Assembly (NCBI GenBank): GCA_023435985.1
Contig: JAEZKY010000249.1
Location: 1 to 8,570 of the forward strand
Length of the DNA stretch: 8,570 bases
Direction: 5' to 3'
Source of the DNA: Bacillota bacterium
Lineage (GTDB): Bacteria; Bacillota; Clostridia; Clostridiales; Clostridiaceae
Shown: positions 1 through 5,448 of the stretch, piece after piece
Layout: each line of letters begins with the position of its first letter
Numbering within the stretch: the first letter of the stretch is position 1
Notes under the pieces: generated by a model
The model's database searches: none
Told to the model about the DNA's origin: nothing
Seen by the model: the letters and a program-made list of their open reading frames with translations, nothing else
Program-made: the position numbers and the translations under genes

Positions 1-154
1 AGATAATATCGAATATTTAAGCGGACTAAATAAGTTGCAGGCAAGAGTTATTGATTATATCAAGAAATATTCTCAAAAAAATGTACAGCCTAATTCCAAC
101 AATATGAATGCTTGCGGCGGAGGCAATAATGGTAGTAGTGGAGGAGCATGTTAA
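1..154 (+). CDS. C-terminal end of an unidentified protein with a Gly/Asn-rich, two-Cys tail (partial)
   Basis: An open frame enters from the left edge (codons in phase with base 2) and ends at TAA 152-154, leaving about 50 residues. The first part, around LSGLNKLQARVIDYIKKY, looks like an amphipathic helix. The tail is low in complexity, rich in Asn, Gly and Ser, with two Cys (ACGGG and the terminal GGAC). Some YlbF/YmcA-family proteins of Firmicutes end in a similar Gly/Cys tail that helps hold an iron-sulfur cluster, so that family is one possibility. The helical part does not clearly match it, and the rest of the gene lies outside the window. No start codon or ribosome binding site is visible, and no clear terminator follows before the promoter at 234. 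The reading frame is supported; the identity is not. Confidence 0.6.
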   Translation, partial: DNIEYLSGLNKLQARVIDYIKKYSQKNVQPNSNNMNACGGGNNGSSGGAC

Positions 155-233
155 AATAGTTACAATTGACGAATGGCAAGTAATAAATTAAATTTTGGAA
201 TAGTTTATCTAGAATGATTTATAAAGAATTTGA

Positions 234-262
234 TTGATATAATAAAAGAATTATGCTATACT
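234..262 (+). promoter_or_regulatory. Sigma-A promoter of the small RNA candidate
   Basis: The -35 is TTGATA (234-239) and the -10 is TATACT (257-262), separated by exactly 17 bp. Each hexamer differs from consensus at only one or two positions. The predicted start is about base 268-270. The first structured element downstream is a terminator-like hairpin only about 25 nt later, so the promoter appears to serve a very short transcript rather than the sigI gene 500 bp away. Confidence 0.7.
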
Positions 263-268
263 AAAAAA

Positions 269-337
269 GCAGTCGGTACGTAAAGTGCTAATGTGGAGCT
301 TAGAGTGTCCTTCGCCGGTCTCTAAGCTCCTTTTGTT
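269..337 (+). ncRNA. Candidate small RNA of about 70 nt, class unknown
   Basis: The interval starts at the predicted transcription start of a well-formed promoter and ends in the T-run after an 11-bp hairpin. It contains no ORF with a ribosome binding site. The 5' part (269-294) can form a weak stem, GGTAC (275-279) with GTGCT (285-289). The 14-nt loop of the main hairpin (306-319) is C-rich (TCCTTCGCC). Its GCCGG (314-318) could pair with TCGGT at 273-277 to form a pseudoknot, although two of the five pairs are G-U. I do not recognise an Rfam family: it lacks the conserved cores of purine, SAM-I, preQ1-I, fluoride, THF and ZTP riboswitches as I know them. It could be a trans-acting small RNA, whose C-rich loop might target ribosome binding sites, or the terminated leader of a longer transcript toward sigI. 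Expression is inferred, not shown. Confidence 0.5.
295..337 (+). terminator. Rho-independent terminator of the small RNA candidate
   Basis: GGAGCTTAGAG (295-305) and CTCTAAGCTCC (320-330) form a perfect 11-bp stem with six G-C pairs around a 14-nt loop, followed at once by TTTTGTT. This is unusually GC-rich for the surrounding DNA and is the clearest terminator in the left part of the window. Confidence 0.8.
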
Positions 338-791
338 ATATTCATAGTTATAAAATTCTGGATAACAAATTAAAAAATACGATATATCTTCAGAAAAAGA
401 TATTCATATAATCATATTACAAATCTAATATGGAATATAATTATGATATGTGAAAATTTATCATTTTAATTAAAAATAAGCTAATACATGATATAATATT
501 AAATAGAAATTTTTATATTTAAATATTATAATTAAAATATTATAAATAAGGTTTGAAAATATATGGATTTTGTAATTTATAAATTATTTATAAGACTAAG
601 GTGAATATAGTTATTTAGTTATTTGCAAGTTTTGATTTTATGGACAAACTAAATATTCTAATTGTTCATTTATATTAAATAAAATTGTTAAATTTAGACT
701 ATATGCTAAAGTCTTTCTTTTATTCAATAAAAAGTACCAAAAAATATAATTTGTATTGTATATATTAATGACCGGAGAAGGGAGCGTAGAT
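338..791. other. AT-rich non-coding stretch upstream of sigI
   Basis: This stretch of about 450 bp holds no convincing gene on either strand. Short inverted repeats are present: ATATCTT/AAGATAT (384-390 and 397-403) and CATATTA/TAATATG (413-419 and 426-432), the latter with a 6-nt loop. AATATTATAA occurs twice around 520-545. A weak promoter-like pair, TTGAAA (553-558) and TTTATA (576-581) with 17-bp spacing, is of doubtful value in DNA this AT-rich. No C-run of the ACCCCC type expected in the -35 of SigI-dependent promoters is visible on the + strand, so autoregulation of sigI by its own product is not supported here. A long 5' leader for sigI remains possible. Confidence 0.5.
745..750 (+). 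promoter_or_regulatory. Possible -10 box of the sigI promoter
   Basis: A perfect TATAAT at 745-750 lies 41 bp before the sigI ATG and would start transcription near 757. No good -35 is visible at 16-18 bp; the best candidates (TATTCA, TTCAAT) match consensus poorly. It is offered only as the nearest promoter-like element to sigI. Confidence 0.3.
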
Positions 792-1457
792 ATGCTCGAA
801 TGTGTTTTAGTGGATTTAAATGTTGATAAGAACACAGATGTAAATGAACTTATTGAAAAGCATATGCCTTTTATAATAAAAAGCATTTCAGATGTTACAG
901 GAAGATATGTATCATGTGAAAATGATGAGGAATTAAGTGTTGGTCTACTTGGTTTTCATGAGGCAATTGAAAGATATGACAATGAGAAGGGACATTTTCT
1001 ATCTTTTGCAAAGCTAGTTATAGGAAGTAGAATCAAGAATTATTTAAAAGGTGAAAATAGACATCAGCATTCATCATTGGATGAATTGGTGGACAAGGGC
1101 TTAGATATTAAAGATGAATATTTTGAGCCCAAAGAGGATAACAGTATCCTTATAGATGAAATCAATAAGCTGAAAAATGAAATAAGTTCATTTGGATTTA
1201 CTTTGGAAGACTTAGTTAGCGAAGCTCCTAAACAACAAGCAACGAGAAAAAATGCAATTATCTTATCAGAAGAGATAAGCAGGGAAGAAGAATTTACTTC
1301 TTTTATGTACTTAAAGAAACGATTACCAATAAAAAGGATTGTTCTTAAGTTTTCAGTAACTGAAAAGGTAGTAAAAAGAAGTAAGAAATTTATAATTTCT
1401 GTAGTAATAATAATTGATAAAAGACTCAATGCTTTAAGGAATTGGATAAGGAAGTAG
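792..1457 (+). CDS. sigI: RNA polymerase sigma factor SigI
   Basis: The 221-residue protein is an alternative sigma-70-family factor of the SigI type, which directs RNA polymerase to heat, cell-wall or polysaccharide-responsive genes in Firmicutes. Residues 24-90 carry the region 2 signature of the family: MPFIIKS, then ENDEELSVGLLGFHEAIERYD, then SFAKLVIGSRIKNYL. The C-terminal third (about 165-221) ends in the SigI-type putative DNA-binding segment, with RLPIKRIV and a basic helix KVVKRSKKFIISV. This resembles Bacillus SigI rather than a canonical region 4. ATG 792 is preferred because AAGGGAG (778-784) lies 7 nt upstream. An in-frame TTG at 756 and ATG at 768 lack ribosome binding sites and would add non-conserved residues. 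The stop codon is 8 bp before rsgI, so the two genes are surely co-transcribed, and RsgI is expected to hold this factor inactive at the membrane. Family assignment is confident; the regulon cannot be told from the window. Confidence 0.93.
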   Translation: MLECVLVDLNVDKNTDVNELIEKHMPFIIKSISDVTGRYVSCENDEELSVGLLGFHEAIERYDNEKGHFLSFAKLVIGSRIKNYLKGENRHQHSSLDELVDKGLDIKDEYFEPKEDNSILIDEINKLKNEISSFGFTLEDLVSEAPKQQATRKNAIILSEEISREEEFTSFMYLKKRLPIKRIVLKFSVTEKVVKRSKKFIISVVIIIDKRLNALRNWIRK

Positions 1458-1465
1458 GTGAAAAA

Positions 1466-2587
1466 ATGAATAAGGGAATAATAATGGAGGTAAAGAAAAG
1501 TTATGCTATTGCTTTAAATGACCAAGGTGTAATGGACAAAATAATTTTTAAAGAAAACATGAAAATCGGACAAAAAATATTTTATTTTGAGGACGATATT
1601 ATAAATACTGCTAGTAATAGTCATAGATATAATAATTTTATAAAAACATTAGGATCGATTGCAGCAATATTTTTAATTGTATTCACCTTCTTTCATACGA
1701 TGAAACCGCAGGAAGCATATGCAGTTGTTAGTTTGGATATTAATCCTAGTATACAGATTGAAGCTGATAATAAGCTTAACATCATTAAGGTAGAGGGCGT
1801 TAATGATGATGGAAAACAGATTGATTTTAGCGATATTAAAGATATTTCTCTTGAGAGTGGAATGCAAAAAATAAAAGACAAACTTACAGAAAAGAATTAT
1901 TTAGAAACTAATAAAGATGTGTTGGTTGGCTATGCTTTTGTACAGGATGGAGACAATAGTTCTTATGAAAAAGACTTGAAAGGTGTTATTAATTCTACTT
2001 TTGATGCACAGGAAGTAGTTTATGTTAAAGGTGATAAAGAAGCTGTTGATGAAGCGAAGAAACAAAGCATAAGTTTAGGAAGATATGAAGCAGCAGCATC
2101 TGATTTAGTTGGTCAAGATTTAAAAAATAAAATAGATACAGCACCAGTTAAAGAAATCACTGCAAGTATAAAAGATAAAAAAGACGATGAACAATGGGAT
2201 GCACAAGATCAAAGAAATTCATCTACACAAGATTCAAATATTAAGCCAGAAGTTGGTAATGAAAAGCCAGGGACAGAAAAACCAAATATAGATGCATCTT
2301 CTGATAATACAGGAACAAATTCAGATCCTGGAAAAGATAATAAAGATAATACTAATAAAACTGGAAAAAATAATGACATTATAGAGGTACAGCCAGATGC
2401 TCCAATAGCAAATGGATCTAATGGTAATAGTGTCAATAATGGTAATGGCACTAGTTCAACAATTCCGTCAAAAGACAATAGTGTTGATGTGTTGCCAAAC
2501 AATGGATCTGCTGAAAACAGTGCTACTTCAGGTAAAACCGAAAATGCAGCAGGTCAAGTGATAACACCAGACCAATCAAAAAAATAG
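1466..2587 (+). CDS. rsgI: Anti-sigma-I factor RsgI with disordered extracellular tail
   Basis: This 373-residue single-pass membrane protein is the anti-sigma partner of SigI. Residues 1-45 form the cytoplasmic RsgI N-terminal domain that binds SigI (GIIMEVKKSYAIALNDQG). Residues about 58-79 are a hydrophobic membrane segment (IKTLGSIAAIFLIVFTFFHT). Next comes the conserved extracytoplasmic domain with SLDINPSIQIEA at 89-100. In Bacillus RsgI the equivalent Asn-Pro bond self-cleaves, here N93-P94, and the cleaved halves stay together until a signal pulls them apart. From about 235 to the end the chain is low in complexity, rich in Asn, Asp, Gly, Ser, Lys and Pro, with no recognisable domain. 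Clostridium thermocellum homologues instead carry carbohydrate-binding modules. The length is close to that of B. subtilis RsgI, whose tail is also disordered. ATG 1466 follows AGGTG (1456-1460) by 5 nt; an in-frame TTG at 1442 inside sigI is rejected. Confidence 0.93.
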   Translation: MNKGIIMEVKKSYAIALNDQGVMDKIIFKENMKIGQKIFYFEDDIINTASNSHRYNNFIKTLGSIAAIFLIVFTFFHTMKPQEAYAVVSLDINPSIQIEADNKLNIIKVEGVNDDGKQIDFSDIKDISLESGMQKIKDKLTEKNYLETNKDVLVGYAFVQDGDNSSYEKDLKGVINSTFDAQEVVYVKGDKEAVDEAKKQSISLGRYEAAASDLVGQDLKNKIDTAPVKEITASIKDKKDDEQWDAQDQRNSSTQDSNIKPEVGNEKPGTEKPNIDASSDNTGTNSDPGKDNKDNTNKTGKNNDIIEVQPDAPIANGSNGNSVNNGNGTSSTIPSKDNSVDVLPNNGSAENSATSGKTENAAGQVITPDQSKK

Positions 2588-2601
2588 CGGATTTTAAGGA
2601 T

Positions 2602-2627
2602 CAAAATACTAAATGATAAGTATTTTG
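2602..2627 (+). terminator. First of two tandem hairpins after rsgI
   Basis: CAAAATACT (2602-2610) pairs perfectly with AGTATTTTG (2619-2627) around an 8-nt loop, 14 bp after the rsgI stop. The T-rich right arm gives weak terminator character. It probably acts together with the stronger hairpin that follows. Confidence 0.5.
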
Positions 2628-2640
2628 TAGTCTTTGAAAA

Positions 2641-2675
2641 AAATAGGTTTATCAAGATGGTAAGCCTATTTTTTT
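2641..2675 (+). terminator. Rho-independent terminator of sigI-rsgI
   Basis: AAATAGGTTTATC (2641-2653) pairs with GGTAAGCCTATTT (2659-2671) over 13 positions, two of them G-U, around a 5-nt loop AAGAT. A run of seven T (2669-2675) follows. An A-run on the left side lets it work partly in the other direction, but no gene faces it. Confidence 0.85.
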
Positions 2676-2768
2676 ATGTCTATATATGAGCTCTATTTGT
2701 AATCTGTGTATCTATTAAACTAAATTAAAGTGTTTTAGAGAAAATTAGGGACGAGAAAAGATTTTTAT

Positions 2769-2776
2769 AGTATACT
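2769..2776 (+). promoter_or_regulatory. Possible -10 box of the yitJ-type operon
   Basis: TATACT (2771-2776) sits inside the palindrome AGTATACT, 39 bp before the start codon. The -35 position has no good match (GGGACG at 17 bp). The 140 bp between the rsgI terminator and the gene is too short, and lacks the conserved core, for an S-box (SAM-I) riboswitch or a methionine T-box. Methionine-responsive attenuation is therefore not evident. Confidence 0.35.
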
Positions 2777-2815
2777 TACTTTAGTATTATTAATGAAAAA
2801 TTGGGGAGATTAAAA

Positions 2816-4600
2816 ATGATAAAAAATTATTTACGAGATAATGTATTGATATTTGATGGAGCTATGGGTACATATTATTCTGAATTAACAGGAAATGATG
2901 TTTCTTACTGTGAATTTGCCAATTTAAATGATAGTGATACAATAAAGAAAATACATAAAGAATACATTAACGCTGGGGCAAAGTTAATAAGAACAAACAC
3001 CTTTTCGGCTAATACACATGATCTAGGAGTATCCTATGAAATATTGAAAAACATAATTAAATCCGGAATAGATATAGCAAAAGAGGTCACTCAAAATACT
3101 TCTGTTTTTATAGGAGCTAGCATTGGGCCTATAAAAGAAGATAATATAGATGAATCTCAAGAAGATATATTAAAGGAATATAAATATATAGTAGATTGCT
3201 TCTTAGATAACAACATAAACATTTTTGTACTTGAGACTTTTAGTAATTATAATTATTTGAAGGAAATATCTGAATATATAAAAAGAAAGGATTCTACGAG
3301 CTTTATATTAACGCAATTTGCAGTAAAACCAGACGGCTTTACAAGAGATGGAATTAGCGCTATCAAATTAATTAGAAAAATCAAAGATATAAAAGAAATT
3401 GATTCATATGGATTCAATTGTGGATCAGGACCAACGCATGTAGCTGAATTTATAAAAAAAATTGATATAGGAAATGATCTTGTTTCCGCTATTCCAAATG
3501 CTGGCTATCCAGAAATAATTCATGAGAGAACTGTTTATCCTAACAACCCAGTATACTTTGCCAATAAAGTTAAGGCAATGACAATGCTAGGAGTTTCCAT
3601 AGTGGGGGGATGTTGCGGAACAAATCCGAATTATATTAAAGAATTAGTATCGTTAATTAAAGAAAATTCAAATGAAGTTAATGCGTATAATAAAAAAGAA
3701 GAAATAAAAGAATATAAAGAAAAAACAGAAAATGTATTTCAAAATAAGCTTAATAATAATGAATTTGTAATTGCAATAGAATTATCAGCTCCTATTGATA
3801 CTGATATATCCAAGCTTATAGCAGGGGCTAAAATCTGTAAAGAAAATGACATTGATTTAGTAACTATTCCAGATTCACCAATGTCAAAAGTAAGGGCTGA
3901 TTCAACAATTATAGCATCTAAAATAAAAAGAGAAATAGGGATCGAAGTTATGCCACATATATGCTGTAGAGATAGGAATACAAATGCTATAAGATCTAGT
4001 TTAATAGGTTCACATATTGAAAATATAAGGAATATATTAGCAATTACAGGAGATCCTATATCTGACGCAAATAAGATTGAGACTAAAAGTGTGTTTAATT
4101 TGAATTCATTTAGACTGATAAAACTCATAAATGATATGAATGAAGATTTATTTAAAGAGGATAATATTTATATAGGCGGTGCTTTGAATCTAAATGTGTT
4201 GAACAAGGAAGCAGAATTTAACCGGTTGTTGAAGAAAATAGACAATGGAGCGAAGTTTTTCTTGACTCAACCTATATATGAAGATGATGCTATTGAATTT
4301 TTAAAGAAAATAAAAGAAAAGACTAATGCGAAAATTTTAGCTGGGCTTCTTCCAATCGTTAGTTATAGGAATGCAATATTTTTAAATAATGAGCTTCCAG
4401 GAGTTAAGATTCCTGAAAGATATATAAAGATGTTTTCAGAAGATATGAGTAAAGAAGAAGCACAGGAAGTTGGTGTTAAAATTACTGTAGAGATTGGAGA
4501 GAAATTAAAGGGAATTTCGGATGGGTTATATTTTATAACTCCATTTAATAGGGTAAATATGTTAATTGATATAGTAAACCAACTTAAATTAAGTTATTAA
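2816..4600 (+). CDS. yitJ: Bifunctional homocysteine S-methyltransferase / 5,10-methylenetetrahydrofolate reductase
   Basis: This 594-residue fusion links one-carbon metabolism to methionine. Residues 1-285 are the homocysteine S-methyltransferase barrel (LIFDGAMGTYY at 11-21). Its three zinc-binding Cys are present: C202 in FNCGSGP, and C266 and C267 in GGCCGTNP. Residues about 310-594 are a MetF-type reductase barrel, which reduces methylene-THF to methyl-THF using FAD. E322 (IELSAP), D413 (AITGDPI) and Q485 (LTQPIYED) occupy the places of the E. coli MetF residues Glu28, Asp120 and Gln183. The domain order and length match the B. subtilis YitJ class (about 610 residues). The cobalamin-binding domains of MetH are absent, so the methyl donor used by the first domain cannot be read from the sequence. 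ATG 2816 follows GGGGAG (2803-2808) by 7 nt; an in-frame TTG at 2801 overlaps that site and is rejected. A phosphatase gene follows after 24 bp. Confidence 0.92.
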   Translation: MIKNYLRDNVLIFDGAMGTYYSELTGNDVSYCEFANLNDSDTIKKIHKEYINAGAKLIRTNTFSANTHDLGVSYEILKNIIKSGIDIAKEVTQNTSVFIGASIGPIKEDNIDESQEDILKEYKYIVDCFLDNNINIFVLETFSNYNYLKEISEYIKRKDSTSFILTQFAVKPDGFTRDGISAIKLIRKIKDIKEIDSYGFNCGSGPTHVAEFIKKIDIGNDLVSAIPNAGYPEIIHERTVYPNNPVYFANKVKAMTMLGVSIVGGCCGTNPNYIKELVSLIKENSNEVNAYNKKEEIKEYKEKTENVFQNKLNNNEFVIAIELSAPIDTDISKLIAGAKICKENDIDLVTIPDSPMSKVRADSTIIASKIKREIGIEVMPHICCRDRNTNAIRSSLIGSHIENIRNILAITGDPISDANKIETKSVFNLNSFRLIKLINDMNEDLFKEDNIYIGGALNLNVLNKEAEFNRLLKKIDNGAKFFLTQPIYEDDAIEFLKKIKEKTNAKILAGLLPIVSYRNAIFLNNELPGVKIPERYIKMFSEDMSKEEAQEVGVKITVEIGEKLKGISDGLYFITPFNRVNMLIDIVNQLKLSY

Positions 4601-4624
4601 TATTTTAAGACAAGAGGGATTTTT

Positions 4625-5170
4625 ATGAGAATAGGTCTTATAAGACATTTTAAAGTTAATTACCATAAAAAGTTTTTTATGACCTCAAAAGAATTTAAAG
4701 AATGGGAAAAAAATTACAATAAAAGCGACGTCATAAAAAATGATGTAGAGCTTATGGGAATAAAATGGGATAAATGTTATTCGAGTACTCTTATAAGAGC
4801 ATTGATTACAGCACAGCATGTTTATAAAGATAATATAGTTCCAAATGATTTAATTCGAGAAACTATAATTGATCCTATATTTAAAAGTGATTTTAAACTT
4901 CCTTATTGGTTCTGGGCGGTTAGTGGAAGAATTGCTTGGTACTTTGATCATAAATCCCAAGAAGAAAATAGAACCATAACAAATGAGAAGGCTAGACAAT
5001 TTATTGATTTATTACAAGAGGAAGCAAGAAAAGAAGGTTCGGAGAATGTTCTAGTTGTTACTCATGGCTTTTTTATGTATAGTCTTCAAAAAGAATTAAA
5101 AAAAAGAGGGTTTTCAGGGAAACTAATATATAGCCCTAAAAACGGAATATTATATTTATATAAAAAATAG
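4625..5170 (+). CDS. Histidine phosphatase family protein (phosphoglycerate mutase-like)
   Basis: The 181-residue protein has the histidine phosphatase fold signatures. LIRHFKV (5-11) holds the catalytic R7-H8 pair, as RHF rather than the usual RHG. SSTLIRALITAQ (53-64) holds the second phosphate-binding Arg, R58. VVTHGFF (144-150) holds the second catalytic His, H147. E79 in the RET segment is a possible general acid. A Trp-rich stretch, PYWFWAVSGRIAWYF (93-107), sits where the family has its variable substrate cap. Such enzymes act on sugar phosphates, nucleotides or cofactor intermediates, and the substrate cannot be assigned here. The gene begins 24 bp after the methionine enzyme, with AGAGGGA (4613-4619) 5 nt before ATG, and no terminator lies between them, so the two form one operon. 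A role in folate or cofactor phosphate removal is a guess from context only. Confidence 0.88.
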   Translation: MRIGLIRHFKVNYHKKFFMTSKEFKEWEKNYNKSDVIKNDVELMGIKWDKCYSSTLIRALITAQHVYKDNIVPNDLIRETIIDPIFKSDFKLPYWFWAVSGRIAWYFDHKSQEENRTITNEKARQFIDLLQEEARKEGSENVLVVTHGFFMYSLQKELKKRGFSGKLIYSPKNGILYLYKK

Positions 5171-5327
5171 TAAAGAACTTATTTAGGAATAGCGATTAAA
5201 TTCTATGACAATGATATTAGTTAAATGTAAATCTTAAAATAAAATTATAAATTAGATTGCTCACATAAATTTTAATTAAATTGTATTTTTGATAATTAAT
5301 ATGTCTAAAACTAAATTAATATGAAAT

Positions 5328-5370
5328 AATATGCTATCATTTTATTGGAAAAGGATAGCATATTTTATTA
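5328..5370 (+). terminator. Terminator of the yitJ-phosphatase operon
   Basis: AATATGCTATC (5328-5338) and GATAGCATATT (5354-5364) form a perfect 11-bp stem. TTTT (5340-5343) and AAAA (5349-5352) can extend it inside the loop after one mismatch. TTTTATTA follows. The hairpin lies about 160 bp after the phosphatase stop; the intervening 5171-5327 is AT-rich and shows no gene or other clear signal. Confidence 0.75.
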
Positions 5371-5377
5371 TAAGTAG

Positions 5378-5406
5378 TTGAAATAAAGAATAATTTAAGT
5401 TACTAT
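5378..5406 (+). promoter_or_regulatory. Promoter of the GltD-like gene
   Basis: TTGAAA (5378-5383) is followed, with 17-bp spacing, by TACTAT (5401-5406), a four-of-six match to TATAAT. Better -10 matches (TATACT at 5406 and 5411) lie too far from this -35. The predicted start near 5413 falls within the palindrome at 5411-5423. Confidence 0.45.
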
Positions 5407-5410
5407 ATAC

Positions 5411-5423
5411 TATACTGAGTATA
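5411..5423. promoter_or_regulatory. 13-bp palindrome at the predicted start point, operator candidate
   Basis: TATACT-G-AGTATA is perfectly symmetric about G5417. It lies just downstream of the -10 and 9 bp before the ribosome binding site of the GltD-like gene, a position where a bound repressor would block transcription. The motif is AT-rich, so chance cannot be excluded, and no regulator is indicated by the neighbourhood. Confidence 0.35.
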
Positions 5424-5448
5424 AAAAATGAAAAGGAGATTTTTATAT

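Noticed and set aside
690..725. Weak hairpin TTAGACT...AAGTCTTT followed by T-rich sequence before sigI
   Set aside because: Only about 5 bp pair, with competing alternatives and an interrupted T-run. It is too weak to call a terminator.
756..791. Upstream TTG (756) or ATG (768) as the start of sigI
   Set aside because: Neither has a ribosome binding site, and the extra residues cover the AAGGGAG that serves ATG 792.
638..886. Minus-strand open frame overlapping the sigI start
   Set aside because: It has no ribosome binding site and low-complexity Ser/Thr/Phe/Ile composition typical of the antisense of AT-rich DNA. It overlaps the well-supported sigI gene.
2209..2502. Minus-strand open frame opposite the rsgI tail
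   Set aside because: It is a shadow of the repetitive codons in the disordered region of rsgI. It has a hydrophobic low-complexity product and no start signals.
2209..2580. Asn/Gly/Ser-rich coding stretch as horizontally acquired or repeat DNA
   Set aside because: It is in frame with the conserved RsgI domain, has the same base composition as its surroundings, and matches the known disordered-tail design of the family.
2769..2787. ATACT-AGTAT inverted repeat before the yitJ-type gene as a second copy of the 5411-5423 operator
   Set aside because: The half-sites are separated by 6 bp here and 1 bp there, so one dimeric protein is unlikely to read both. Short AT-rich matches are expected by chance.
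2676..2815. SAM-I riboswitch or T-box before the methionine enzyme
   Set aside because: I looked for the conserved cores and saw none, and there is little room between the terminator and the start codon. A covariance-model scan would settle it.
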